Virus record (IMG/VR): IMGVR_UViG_3300047481_000991
Coordinates: 1 to 37,573 of that record
Source: a virus
Direction: 5' to 3' (one strand)
DNA: 37,573 bases
Each line of letters opens with the position of its first letter. Position 1 is the stretch's first letter. The notes below the pieces were generated by a model. The model did no database searches. It was not told the origin of the DNA and worked only from the letters and a program-made list of their open reading frames with translations. A program made the position numbers and the translations under genes. This document shows, in pieces, positions 7,659 to 17,613 of the stretch.

Positions 7659-10600
7659 TCAGATGTCGAATCGGATAATAAAATTGAGAGGAAAGTAACC
7701 CTGATTCTTAATCGGTGTTCCGAGTTTAGCAACTGCGACAAGGTCCAATCCATTGTATAACCCAACCGTCGTTACATAAGGGGATAGATTTGATCCTGTC
7801 GAGAACGAATCCACGGTCATATCCCTCAAAAATTCAGACTTTATCGTTTTAGGTTGACCTCTACCTGTCAACGTATTCAAATATCTAATAATTCCGTCGA
7901 AGGTATTTCTGGAATCGGACGACATTGATTTTGAACGCAACAGTGGTGATATATTGTCGGAATTCAACTTACCTATAAAGAACTTCCACAAGATTTTTAT
8001 ATCCAATTCGTCGGTTTTACCGTCAGAATTTATGTCCAACTGCTCAAAAATTGTGTCAGTCACATACTCGTAAACCCCCGCCGGGACGGTTTCCGTTAAC
8101 AAACTAACTCTCGTTTTATTTTCAAACGAGCTTGAAACGTGATATTGAAAAACACTTGCTTCCGACTGACCATCCACAGTGTTAGGATTGAGGAATGTGA
8201 ACAGATTCCACCAAGCTTCGCTGCCTGTGTTCTTTTTGTATATAGACCTTAGAATGAAGTCACAGTCGCTGAAATCAAAACTTCCATTCCCATTTAAGTC
8301 CGTCACCGTCGAGGCCACTTCATAAGATGTTGGATTTGTTGATACGTTAAATTCGCCGGTATTAACCGTGCAAATGATTTCCTTTTCGTAAAATTTCTCC
8401 GAACTCTTGTATGCTATATCGTATATCGGCACATCATTGAAACCACTTTCAAACATCGAACTGAACGTATTACTGTCGGACGTCAGAACAATTTTACCTG
8501 TTCTGTAAAACACATTTCCGATGTGATGTTCGACGCCCAAATCAGATAGGTCAAATATGTGAAACCCACCGTGGAAACTTCCTGACACATTTTCATTTGA
8601 AAACGAATAGTCAATATCATCCACCGCCGCGTCTAATAGTGGCATCGGATCACCTGTAATGAGGTTATCGCCAAATATTTCTACATCATTCGCGAAGAGG
8701 TAATATCCCACTCCTTTTAGTTTTTTCGGTTTATACTTGGCTAAGATGTCCCAACTAGAACTCAGAGAGGAAGTATAAATATACAACATTCCATTGTAGT
8801 CGTAATCAAAAAATTCATTATCTATCGGACTGTTTGTTAAAGTGTTTTTTATGTATGAGGAGGTGTATTCCGATAGATACTTTGGTGAGGAAATAGCCAG
8901 AGTATCTCCGTAGATGCTCACAGCATGACCAAACCGGTTCGAGTGAAAGTTATCCACATCTCCGAACAATCTGGTTTCATTCCAATGGGAACCTGTAAAT
9001 CCGTTCAAAGTGCAGTATCTTTTTTCAAAAACATATACCGCACCGTTTCTCATATGAGGGGATCCGCTGTATTCGAGTATATTTCTGTCATAAGGGGCAC
9101 CAATGGCCACCTTCACGTCGGTATCAGATGCACAGTAGATAGATACGGAGTTTCCGAATCCATCCATAGTGTTGTTTTGATTAAAATACGGTAGAACGGG
9201 AACAAAAAATAGATCCTCTTCTTCTTTGGTCGGAGAAAACTTCTTGGTTTCTTGCCATCCGGTGCTGGAGGATTCAAAGAGATAAACTTTAGACGCGGTG
9301 TTGTTCAGACTACCATTCCCGACTACAATTTTATTGAACCCTTTGTCTATTTCAAGTGTAGAACCGAAAAACACATCGGATGTCTCGCTTCCGGTCAAGA
9401 ACGTTTGGTAAACGTATCCGTTTGAGGAACTCTTGAATAGATACACAGACCCTCGAAGGCCACCGTCTTGACTGAACGGGGAGCCAACGGCGAGATAGTC
9501 GTCGTTCATGGATACCGAATATCCGAACGAACGGGATTGTTCATTTGAACCCAACGAACGGGTGACTACCTGAATTGGATCCGAAGAACTCGTGTTACTC
9601 AAATCATAGAGTAAAACAAAACCGCTTGCCGTTTTCGGAGTCGCTCCGATAGAACATCTCAAATCGGTCGTTGAAACCGCTAATAGGTTTTCAAACATGG
9701 AAACTGCAACTCCGAAATCCGACTTTGTTATCGACGTGACCGCACCGACGTGAGCAAGGGAACTGGTCTTAACCGTGAAGGTTCTGTCAAAAACGAATCT
9801 GTCGGATACAAGCCTCTCCTTTACGTAAACGTCCACGCTGCCCGTCTTAGTTATGTTGGATTCAAAAGATGGGCACCCAACAGCTGCAAAGAACTCGGAG
9901 GTCGCCACAGAGTATCCCACATTCGGGTGAAGTGATGACGTGTGTAGTGAATCCTTTACTATTTTTTCAAAAACGCTGCCGCTAGTGACCACGTTTCCGT
10001 CTCCATCATCTACAAGAGTGACTGATTGTTCCTGTGAACTATCTTCTATTCGGAGGGAATTCTTTTGAATTGTATCGCCGAAGTAAGCCTGTGGAACCGT
10101 GGCGACCTTTATCTGGCTCCCTATAAAACGCTTACTCCTGTCTAAGAACACGTCTATGTTCTCTAACCCAAGAACCTTTGTCGGATCCTTCGTGTCACTG
10201 TAGTAAGAATTCTTAATTTGGTCGTAGACGAGTCGTTTATACGTTCCATCGACGTTTTTGGAAGAAGATATGGGCAAAAATCTGACGTATTTTTCTACTT
10301 TCACACCCTCGGCGATATTGATGAACTTATCCGTGCTCTCTTCTAAAACAACATTAAAGTCGTCCACCCTATATTCCTCCACGTCACTTATAGTGAAGAC
10401 GTCTCCCGGATACGGATAGTATCTGAGGCTTAAACTCGTCTCCGTGAAAGACTTATCATAGTAATTGAACGAACCTGAAACGAAATTTGCAGTAGTCAAT
10501 CCCGATCTGAAATCTGTGTAGTTTATTCCCGCAGGAAGATTGTCACCGATGGAACTGGTCGTGTAGCTGGAATCGGTTAAGAGACAGTTTACGGAATTCC

Positions 10601-10673
10601 CTGGAGATCTCCACGTTTTTGAGACGTTAAATGGAGCAGCGGAAATATCTTCCTTACTTAGATTCTTAATCAT
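7659..10673 (-). CDS. Virion protein with FG-GAP-like beta-propeller and dockerin-like repeats
   Basis: A 1004-residue structural protein. From about residue 245 to 680 it has repeated blades of the form FG-SVS...LAVG-P (for example FGYSVSMNDDYLAVGSP near 385 and FGHAVSIYGDTLAISSP), typical of FG-GAP/integrin-type propellers that bind ligands or surfaces. Near residues 789-812 and 877-900 are two dockerin-like calcium-loop repeats (DLNGNGSFDFSDCDF and DINSDGKTDELDI). The last ~45 residues (YVTTVGLYN...AVAKL...IRFDI) closely match the C-terminus of the neighbour at 10752-11843. It is probably a baseplate- or tail-attached surface protein, perhaps for adsorption; that role is inferred from fold and context. 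Confidence 0.85.
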   Translation of the reverse strand: MIKNLSKEDISAAPFNVSKTWRSPGNSVNCLLTDSSYTTSSIGDNLPAGINYTDFRSGLTTANFVSGSFNYYDKSFTETSLSLRYYPYPGDVFTISDVEEYRVDDFNVVLEESTDKFINIAEGVKVEKYVRFLPISSSKNVDGTYKRLVYDQIKNSYYSDTKDPTKVLGLENIDVFLDRSKRFIGSQIKVATVPQAYFGDTIQKNSLRIEDSSQEQSVTLVDDGDGNVVTSGSVFEKIVKDSLHTSSLHPNVGYSVATSEFFAAVGCPSFESNITKTGSVDVYVKERLVSDRFVFDRTFTVKTSSLAHVGAVTSITKSDFGVAVSMFENLLAVSTTDLRCSIGATPKTASGFVLLYDLSNTSSSDPIQVVTRSLGSNEQSRSFGYSVSMNDDYLAVGSPFSQDGGLRGSVYLFKSSSNGYVYQTFLTGSETSDVFFGSTLEIDKGFNKIVVGNGSLNNTASKVYLFESSSTGWQETKKFSPTKEEEDLFFVPVLPYFNQNNTMDGFGNSVSIYCASDTDVKVAIGAPYDRNILEYSGSPHMRNGAVYVFEKRYCTLNGFTGSHWNETRLFGDVDNFHSNRFGHAVSIYGDTLAISSPKYLSEYTSSYIKNTLTNSPIDNEFFDYDYNGMLYIYTSSLSSSWDILAKYKPKKLKGVGYYLFANDVEIFGDNLITGDPMPLLDAAVDDIDYSFSNENVSGSFHGGFHIFDLSDLGVEHHIGNVFYRTGKIVLTSDSNTFSSMFESGFNDVPIYDIAYKSSEKFYEKEIICTVNTGEFNVSTNPTSYEVASTVTDLNGNGSFDFSDCDFILRSIYKKNTGSEAWWNLFTFLNPNTVDGQSEASVFQYHVSSSFENKTRVSLLTETVPAGVYEYVTDTIFEQLDINSDGKTDELDIKILWKFFIGKLNSDNISPLLRSKSMSSDSRNTFDGIIRYLNTLTGRGQPKTIKSEFLRDMTVDSFSTGSNLSPYVTTVGLYNGLDLVAVAKLGTPIKNQGYFPLNFIIRFDI

Positions 10674-10677
10674 TTCT

Positions 10678-10686
10678 TATAAATAT
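10678..10686 (-). promoter_or_regulatory. Candidate late-promoter motif
   Basis: Coding-strand ATATTTATA ends 4 nt before ATG 10673. It follows directly after a predicted terminator (10714-10745), as expected for the start of a new transcription unit. Confidence 0.5.
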
Positions 10687-10713
10687 GAAGAACCTAGTTT
10701 TATACGTCGATAT

Positions 10714-10745
10714 AAAAACCAAGATTTCGCCAATGGGCGGAAATC
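10714..10745 (-). terminator. Rho-independent terminator after virion gene
   Basis: On the minus strand, GATTT-c-CGCC, loop CATT, GGCG-AAATC forms a stem with one bulge (10723-10745). It is followed a few bases later by a T5 tract. It lies just after the stop of the gene at 10752-11843. Confidence 0.6.
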
Positions 10746-10751
10746 ATACCA

Positions 10752-11843
10752 TTAGAAATCCAATCGGATCCTAAAGCTCAATTCGGATGAAAAGTCCTTC
10801 TTGGTAGGCTGGCTTAGTTTTGCCACCGCTATCAATTCGTTCTGTTCGTTATATAGACCTACCGTTGTTACGTAGGTTTTCGGTTCTTCAACCAACGCAT
10901 CAATCACTTCTCCCTTGAAACTTCCCGAGATATTCTCTGGGTAGACAAAGGATGGGTTATTGGAGAAATTGAAATCTTGATTCTTCACCCTTACGAAATA
11001 ATGAGTCGAAGGAACTATCTCAGACTTCCTCACCCTCATATTCCGGTTGCTCTCCGCGACCATCTGATTGTAGAATCTGACACTGTTATCGACGTGGAAA
11101 GTAGATGTGAGTCCGTTATCGTAGTGAAAGCCGGCCAGTGTGGCGAGTTTCTTTGCATTAAATACCATGATTCCATTTTTAGGATAGAAGAGTCCGATTC
11201 CCTGATATTCTCCGGATACAACGGTTCTCCCTACGTCGCTATCAAAGCTTCCGGAAACAATCTGATAGACCAATCGTTGTTCCTTCTTCTCAGCCGGTGT
11301 AAGTAGTGCGGTTTCGTCCACAAGATGTAGACTCGCACTTCCACTTGCACCGTTTAAAGCAAATGCCCACTGACCTTTATCTATCTGGTCGTTCATAAGA
11401 TTGGTAGAGAACGCCATTACAAACACTTCTGAGCTTGTTATATAGGTGTTAGATGTTGAACTCCCCGTCTTAAAACTGAACAGACCATCTTCGTCAGATA
11501 TTCCAAGCAATGTGTTTGCAAACTGAGAATATATGGCCTTGGTGTTTTTGAATAAAGAACCTGTTTTTACTCCACCACCGTTTTTATCACCGTATGATAT
11601 GGAAAAAAGTAACTGTTTCGTGGATGCCGCACTGTCATATACGTTCGTGTAATACAGCCCATTCAAAACATCATACGTACCGTTTGAACCGGTGAGCTGT
11701 TTCTGGTCAGTGTCGGTCCTAAGCAAAGACTGCAAGAAGGTGGCTTGATTCCCTGGAAAATATCCATTCGATATGGTGTTGTTTTTTCCCGAAATGATGT
11801 CTCCCGAGTCAAACGACTGGTATATTTTGAAGTTGTTCTCCAT
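10752..11843 (-). CDS. Virion structural protein, 363 aa
   Basis: A beta-rich, Ser/Thr/Asn-rich protein with no membrane segment, inside the baseplate/tail block, 5 nt after the gene at 11849-12484. Its last ~45 residues (YVTTVGLYNEQNELIAVAKL, then a basic patch, ending FRIRLDF) share a module with the C-terminus of the 1004-residue neighbour, which suggests both dock to the same virion site. I do not recognise a catalytic domain. A structural role is inferred from context and the shared module. Confidence 0.78.
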   Translation of the reverse strand: MENNFKIYQSFDSGDIISGKNNTISNGYFPGNQATFLQSLLRTDTDQKQLTGSNGTYDVLNGLYYTNVYDSAASTKQLLFSISYGDKNGGGVKTGSLFKNTKAIYSQFANTLLGISDEDGLFSFKTGSSTSNTYITSSEVFVMAFSTNLMNDQIDKGQWAFALNGASGSASLHLVDETALLTPAEKKEQRLVYQIVSGSFDSDVGRTVVSGEYQGIGLFYPKNGIMVFNAKKLATLAGFHYDNGLTSTFHVDNSVRFYNQMVAESNRNMRVRKSEIVPSTHYFVRVKNQDFNFSNNPSFVYPENISGSFKGEVIDALVEEPKTYVTTVGLYNEQNELIAVAKLSQPTKKDFSSELSFRIRLDF

Positions 11844-11848
11844 AAATG

Positions 11849-12484
11849 TTAGGTTGTTACAGTGACCGTCACAGGGATACTTACCCCTCCACCGGATTCA
11901 TTTCCAATTATGGTCAATGTAGTGGTAGTGGTTCTGTTTAACGCTGAAGATGGTATGAAAGCGAATTCAAGTCCGACAGCATAAATCGAACTGTCCACTG
12001 ACCTGTCTCCACCGAATGTCGGTGTCGTTCCAGGAGAAGAAGATACTGAAGCTTCAACAGTGACAACTAAACTTCCGACCTTACTGTTTCCAAGTATTGC
12101 CGTATACCCACCGTTTGAATTGTAATTGGATGGTGTAGTTGATGGAGAGATAACGATTCTACCGTTGTATGTAGACAATACCGAAATATTCTCTTGAGAA
12201 ATCGCTACCGTTGGTATAAACGTGGAACCTTGGTCAAGTGTCACGAGTTTGTATTTCATTACCTGCGTCTCGTCTGTGTTCGGTTCAAATATAGGGGTAT
12301 TTACGAGAGCGATTTCCTTCAAATCCTCCGTCTCGGCATCCGGGTTGTAAAGCCCGTAATCGATCTCATCGTCAGCTAAGGCAAATGAGGTTATTTTAAG
12401 ACTTCCGTTCTTTGCTAACAATTCTCTCCCCTTTTTTGTAAGCACGGCGTCAACGACGATTGATTTGTTATCTAAATATGCCAT
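11849..12484 (-). CDS. Virion structural protein, 211 aa
   Basis: The N-terminus (LTKKGRELLA, then LKITSFALADDEIDYGLY) resembles N-terminal modules I associate with structural proteins of large myophages. The C-terminal half is Thr/Ser/Gly-rich beta structure ending VTVTVTT, like an Ig-like or fibre segment. It lies between the giant tail protein and the two proteins that share a C-terminal tail. Probably a tail or baseplate decoration protein; the exact position is unknown. Confidence 0.75.
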   Translation of the reverse strand: MAYLDNKSIVVDAVLTKKGRELLAKNGSLKITSFALADDEIDYGLYNPDAETEDLKEIALVNTPIFEPNTDETQVMKYKLVTLDQGSTFIPTVAISQENISVLSTYNGRIVISPSTTPSNYNSNGGYTAILGNSKVGSLVVTVEASVSSSPGTTPTFGGDRSVDSSIYAVGLEFAFIPSSALNRTTTTTLTIIGNESGGGVSIPVTVTVTT

Positions 12485-12491
12485 AATCTTC

Positions 12492-12501
12492 TAATAAATA
12501 G
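12492..12501 (-). promoter_or_regulatory. Candidate late-promoter motif
   Basis: Coding-strand CTATTTATTA ends 7-8 nt before ATG 12484, in the 44-nt gap after the giant tail gene. Matches the recurrent motif. Confidence 0.4.
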
Positions 12502-12528
12502 TCTACGATTCCGATTTTCTGTTTTATT

Positions 12529-15500
12529 TTAAACCTTTAGTCCTGAGTTTGTGTTCTTTATATTCGGCCCCACCGAAATACGTATAATTGGACTTCTATC
12601 CTCGATTCCCTCTTGGTTAATAGTCGTGTTCTCTGTCTGACGTGACTTTCCAACATAGTTTCTGAAAGGCAAATACTTTCTGTTTATAGGTCGGAACCTC
12701 TCCACATTTGACAATTCGGTGTGAGATGACGGTATTTCCATTGCGCTTCCACTTGGAATCAAATCCACGGAACACATAGTTCTACGGATAGTCCTATCCT
12801 CAGAAAAACTCTTCCGTCTCGTGTATTTCTTTTGATACGCCTTATAAACACTGCCATCGTAATATACGTATCCATTTTCTCCCAAGAAAATGTTTGTATC
12901 ATATTCACTGATGCGGTCTTCGACAGAACCAAATCCAGCAAAGGAATTTTCTACCGTAGATACGTTGTTATGAGAAATGTAAGACACGTCCGCGCTGGAT
13001 GTTGTGGGGATAGAAATCGACGCAAGCCCCACCAAATCGTTAAGCGGAATAACGGAAGTATAAGTCGTTATCTCAGAAATTGTTGCCGGCTTTTGTTCTA
13101 CCCGGCTACGTTCTAGTAGAGTTGCCTCGACGAGGATTCCCGAGTAGACTTTGTTTCTCGCCGGCAAAACCGCTTTGAGTGTCTCAAATATACTCTTATC
13201 TATGAATATTCTGTAAATCGAAAAGAGTTCGTTAAAGAGTATCTTGGATACCAAATTTTTCCTATAGAAATTTCTGCGGAATTCATCTAACTTGAGATAC
13301 CGTCGGCCATATCTGTCGGTAGGTTCCGCGACGGATGAAATTATGTCGTGATCTCCGAAGAAGTTTAGAATATCCTTGTTTCTCTCATGTATTGGAGACA
13401 CGAATATTCCCAACTTTCTTGAATCTTCGTATTTATTTGTCGGCGACTTGTAAGTGGTAGATTTCTCGTGGGATAATCTGGAGTCGATAGAATCTACGAC
13501 GGTGTAGTTCACCTTTTTATTCTCAAGTCGGCTCGGACCAATGTGTTCCGTAGGCAATTCATTTATGACAATGAACTCCTTCGTTTGATGTGGAAAATAC
13601 GAATATGATTGCGTCAGACAGCTTCCTGTGGTGAGGCTCGACGTCACGTTACTTCCGGAGAAATTATACAGATATGCAAATGACGCAGAATACCCACTGT
13701 TAAGGTTGTTCACCGTATATCCCTGATCAGTTAATGATGCGGAGGAGAAATCTACGGGAATACCAAGGCCAAATCTAAAAAGCAAATCTTCGTAGCTTGA
13801 TGACGGTTCTCCTTGATAATAAGATTGGATGTTCTTTCCCCTAATTTCAAAGTCTTTATCTGAAAGAGGCGTGGATTGAATTACGAACCTATCCATACAT
13901 CCTCTGAACTTCGCTGCTGAGTAATTCGGCAAATTATCGGTCGCCAGTGCGGTAGAATCCTCGGTTATAAAGTCGCTGTCGGACGGTTCGGTTTCAAGTA
14001 TTTCCAATATTTCACTTACAATCTCTATTTCATTTGCACCGGAATTTCCGAACGTAAAGAATCCGGGATGCTCGAATGATTCGTTGAGAGAACCGCTCAA
14101 ATAAAACGAAGTTTGTAGGTCAACACTCTTTCCTCCTGTAGAAGAACGATACACCTTTATGTCATACTTGACAGGAACGAATGACGAAGACTGTGCAACG
14201 TCGAATCTATTGTCTATATAATTTCTTCTAAGCATCACACTCATCGGTTCATCCGAGAAGAGATAAACCGGATCCGTCAGTGTGGTGAACGCGGAATCGT
14301 CGTTACTTATCGTAAAATAAAACCTTCCCAAACTTTTTCCGGTTTTTACAAATCCGAGAGAGTAAACCTGATTAGTGGCCGATGCCGCGTCTCCAAACTT
14401 CTCGTGAAGTGGAACTATTAACCTAGATGAAGAATAGTGCGTTGGATCGATATAAAGCTTGAAATCCACCGATTTGACAGTTGTAGGCCATGAGCCGGAG
14501 ATTTCAACGTATTCATCTGCTTCACCCTGATACTCCAACAGATACTCTTTTTCCTCGGAAAAATATGAAGAACTAATCTCATGGTCAGAATATCCACCAC
14601 CAAACTCTTTAAGAGTTATTAAGTTATTCGGAACTCCGTAAATGGAAAATATTTGTCTAATACATTCCTCTGTGCCCTTGGACTTGTATACAGCGGGCAA
14701 GTTTATTAACATTCTCTTCCAGATAGTTTTGGTCTTCTCATCCACCGATATACTGTTTACCAAATCCGATTGGTCTGCCGAGGAGAGGTAGTTTTCAACC
14801 GTATCGGATGATTCTATCAATCCAGAAAGTCCGGGAGGAAGCTTAAATCCAAAGCTGTTCAATATATAACTTATCAATTTACCTGTGATTCCGTCATCTA
14901 AATCGTGACCAACTCTTTTGTATATGCCTATGTTGGATATATGCAGATACAGATTGTCAAAATGATGACCAATCATGCTTAGGAACTTCAGGTATTCATC
15001 ATTGTCTTCATCCGCATAGACAAATTCCGGACTGTTGTTTAAGAGAGAGTCACGGTTATTTTTGTCATACACCTCAGAGTCAGATAATAACTCCGCGACC
15101 GTGGTGGATGCATCGGTGCTTCCCGACGTTTCTACAAAAATCTCGTCCGTTGTGTCGTAAATAAAATCTCCGGATTTATAGAGATATGCCTCGTAGCCGT
15201 CAAATCCTCCTATAATAGAATCCACTTCATCCCGTTTGTTCGTTAGGTCGGTATAAACGCTTAGTATATCCGAGATTTCTGTGGAACCGGAATCTATGGC
15301 TTCCAATGTCGCGATCTCTTCGGCCAGTGTGGTGATTTGAACCACCTTGTTCTTGAAAATCTTCAACCTCAAATTAGCCGAAGAAAACACCACGAAGTTG
15401 GCAAAGTCGCTGTAATCTATGTTTAGGTCTATCAACTTCTTGTTTACAAGAATCTTATTTTCCGACTCGCGGGCAATAGATAAATCGTCACTTGAGTAAT

Positions 15501-17106
15501 ACTTCGTGGGGATCGTTCTGTTTGACGGTTCGTTGATGCTTAGAGAAAAATTAGGAGTCCTCAACTTCACAATCTTTTCCGAACTCTTAGCGGACCATGA
15601 CAACAGCTCGAATGTAGGTATTATGGATATGTTCGATAGAGAAGTTTTGTCTCCGACAGAGAACCTCCCCAATAGAGGGTCTTTCAGCTTCACCCATACC
15701 TCTGAGTCATTTTCGATTTTAGTGGAGATTATTGGAAACAGATCGCCGTTTCCGAAATTAAGAGCCGTTTTTAGCGGAGACTTGAATTTTACCTTATATC
15801 CATACTCTACATTTGATATAGATGTGTGGACCAACTTTAACATTATGCTGGTCAAGTAAACAATCGCCGACTTAAACTCCGCCTTCTTGGATTTTGTTTC
15901 AAAAATATTTGGGTTATAGAACTTTAGTCGAGATTCGCACACAGAAGAAACTATGGCATTTGCATAATTTCTAAGAGATTTGAAGTCTCCAACGAACTCG
16001 AAATTGAACTTGAAATGATTCTCAAGAAATTCTCTGATGCCTACGAGTTTTATGTTCCTTCCGGTAGTGGAATCCTCTACTCGAACGCCGTTATATATCG
16101 AGGATATTAAATTCAACACTTCGCTGTCATTTGAAAACGCCAATAGATTCCTAAGACTCGTTATTTCATTTGAAAACGATTGTTTTGTAGAATCGTATAA
16201 CTCCGTAAGATTCGCAGAGCTTAACTCGTAAACCATCTCGTCGAAAATCTCTCTGTGAATAAACCTATCATCCGGAAGGGAAGAAAATTCAGTGTTAAGT
16301 TTAAAATCCAACGGAGCCACCGACTCTGATAGATTTATGGAAGTATTATTCGTGGATATATCCGTGTGATAAACAAACAACGACTTAGGAAACTCCTCTG
16401 TCGCGTCAATCATTATCTCGCCCGACGATGGCCGATAAACTATATTTTTTGAATACTCCGAAGAACCGTTTCGAGTTCCACCACGAACTTTGCTGAAGCG
16501 TATTTTTCTTACATCCGTTCCAACCACCTTGATAGTGTGGACTGTCCCCGATTTGAACTTCGGTGTAACGGTCCCATCTATAGTTAGAACGTTCTTTGTA
16601 ATTTCCAAAGTATGTTCCGTGATGACCTTCTCCGATTTAAAAGACTTTATCAGTTTAATCTCTTTACGAGAATTACTTATCTCCTTTATTATCAATGGGC
16701 TATCGGTGGAGAATAGGGAGTATACAGGATTTACCGATAGATAAAAATTGTTGGACGTTATGGAACCTGTGCTGATGACGTCCGCTATCGACAATAGTAT
16801 GTTTTTTTCCGGGTCTTGAACCGAAGTGTTCTTAGTTGGGAAGTAATAATCCTCAAACGAATTTCCATCCACATCGGAGTATTGATAGATCGTCTTTTTA
16901 TCGGAATTTGAACCGGTTATTTGAAAATATGAACCGAGTTCCTTTTGTAGATTGTAAACTCCGACCTCAATGGTGTCTTTTGGGGAGTTTCCGAACGAAT
17001 ACTCTCGGCTCGATGATACGAAAAAGAGATTATACTCCTTATTTCCCAAATACCCAACGGTATTTAAAGAATTTTTTGATTCTCCAATGAGGTTCAGCGA
17101 TGACAT
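12529..17106 (-). CDS. Giant baseplate/tail structural protein, 1525 aa
   Basis: The largest gene in the window. Near residues 795-830 it carries INLPAVYKSKGTEECIRQIF followed by YGVPNN, a signature I associate with P2 gpI-like tail proteins and large baseplate proteins of myophages. After it, a segment beginning YVEISGSW resembles a concanavalin A/LamG-like beta sandwich. The rest is mixed alpha/beta without obvious enzymatic motifs. It follows a 159-residue protein and precedes other virion proteins. It is probably part of the baseplate periphery that links the wedge to fibres; that placement is inferred. Confidence 0.8.
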   Translation of the reverse strand: MSSLNLIGESKNSLNTVGYLGNKEYNLFFVSSSREYSFGNSPKDTIEVGVYNLQKELGSYFQITGSNSDKKTIYQYSDVDGNSFEDYYFPTKNTSVQDPEKNILLSIADVISTGSITSNNFYLSVNPVYSLFSTDSPLIIKEISNSRKEIKLIKSFKSEKVITEHTLEITKNVLTIDGTVTPKFKSGTVHTIKVVGTDVRKIRFSKVRGGTRNGSSEYSKNIVYRPSSGEIMIDATEEFPKSLFVYHTDISTNNTSINLSESVAPLDFKLNTEFSSLPDDRFIHREIFDEMVYELSSANLTELYDSTKQSFSNEITSLRNLLAFSNDSEVLNLISSIYNGVRVEDSTTGRNIKLVGIREFLENHFKFNFEFVGDFKSLRNYANAIVSSVCESRLKFYNPNIFETKSKKAEFKSAIVYLTSIMLKLVHTSISNVEYGYKVKFKSPLKTALNFGNGDLFPIISTKIENDSEVWVKLKDPLLGRFSVGDKTSLSNISIIPTFELLSWSAKSSEKIVKLRTPNFSLSINEPSNRTIPTKYYSSDDLSIARESENKILVNKKLIDLNIDYSDFANFVVFSSANLRLKIFKNKVVQITTLAEEIATLEAIDSGSTEISDILSVYTDLTNKRDEVDSIIGGFDGYEAYLYKSGDFIYDTTDEIFVETSGSTDASTTVAELLSDSEVYDKNNRDSLLNNSPEFVYADEDNDEYLKFLSMIGHHFDNLYLHISNIGIYKRVGHDLDDGITGKLISYILNSFGFKLPPGLSGLIESSDTVENYLSSADQSDLVNSISVDEKTKTIWKRMLINLPAVYKSKGTEECIRQIFSIYGVPNNLITLKEFGGGYSDHEISSSYFSEEKEYLLEYQGEADEYVEISGSWPTTVKSVDFKLYIDPTHYSSSRLIVPLHEKFGDAASATNQVYSLGFVKTGKSLGRFYFTISNDDSAFTTLTDPVYLFSDEPMSVMLRRNYIDNRFDVAQSSSFVPVKYDIKVYRSSTGGKSVDLQTSFYLSGSLNESFEHPGFFTFGNSGANEIEIVSEILEILETEPSDSDFITEDSTALATDNLPNYSAAKFRGCMDRFVIQSTPLSDKDFEIRGKNIQSYYQGEPSSSYEDLLFRFGLGIPVDFSSASLTDQGYTVNNLNSGYSASFAYLYNFSGSNVTSSLTTGSCLTQSYSYFPHQTKEFIVINELPTEHIGPSRLENKKVNYTVVDSIDSRLSHEKSTTYKSPTNKYEDSRKLGIFVSPIHERNKDILNFFGDHDIISSVAEPTDRYGRRYLKLDEFRRNFYRKNLVSKILFNELFSIYRIFIDKSIFETLKAVLPARNKVYSGILVEATLLERSRVEQKPATISEITTYTSVIPLNDLVGLASISIPTTSSADVSYISHNNVSTVENSFAGFGSVEDRISEYDTNIFLGENGYVYYDGSVYKAYQKKYTRRKSFSEDRTIRRTMCSVDLIPSGSAMEIPSSHTELSNVERFRPINRKYLPFRNYVGKSRQTENTTINQEGIEDRSPIIRISVGPNIKNTNSGLKV

Positions 17107-17132
17107 ACTACAATAATTATGCCCAATGGGGG

Positions 17133-17612
17133 TTATTTATTAGAAATTGTAGCATCTTTTTTAAGATAAAACGGAAATTCCTCGGAGAAATCCTCATCAA
17201 CCGAGCCTTCGCCCGCCGCTATCCTAAGTTCTACGATTATATCTCTACTAGCCTTCAATTCAGATTGGAGTTTGTATACCGCTTCATCTGACGGTGCGGC
17301 TGTGCTGGAAGATATTTGTGATTTCAGAGAACTTACTTGGGCTTTGTAATCTTCTGTTGTGGGTGATGACGAATCTACATTAGATGTCGATTCTTGTGGA
17401 GAAAACTCCTCAAATGAGAGGTTGTAAAACTTAACAAATTTACTATAATCATATTCCGCGTTCCTGACTACCACCTTTAGAAATGCTTCGTTAATATCAG
17501 CCGGTTCTTCTTTGAAAAAGAGGTTTCCAGCCGAGTTGAAGTTATACTCGTATTCCAAGTTTCCGAGACGAAACGCGGTAATCTCGTCTCCAAATTTGTT
17601 TAAATCTGCCAT
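17133..17612 (-). CDS. Hypothetical virion-block protein, 159 aa
   Basis: An acidic protein with an N-terminal globular part (MADLNKFGDEITAFRLGNLE) and a central helical segment (YKAQVSSLKSQIS...LQSELKASRDIIVELR) that looks like a short coiled coil. Its ATG almost abuts the stop of the preceding gene (1-nt gap), so the two are likely co-translated. I recognise no family. Position in the baseplate block suggests a structural or assembly role. Confidence 0.7.
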   Translation of the reverse strand: MADLNKFGDEITAFRLGNLEYEYNFNSAGNLFFKEEPADINEAFLKVVVRNAEYDYSKFVKFYNLSFEEFSPQESTSNVDSSSPTTEDYKAQVSSLKSQISSSTAAPSDEAVYKLQSELKASRDIIVELRIAAGEGSVDEDFSEEFPFYLKKDATISNK

Positions 17613-17613
17613 A

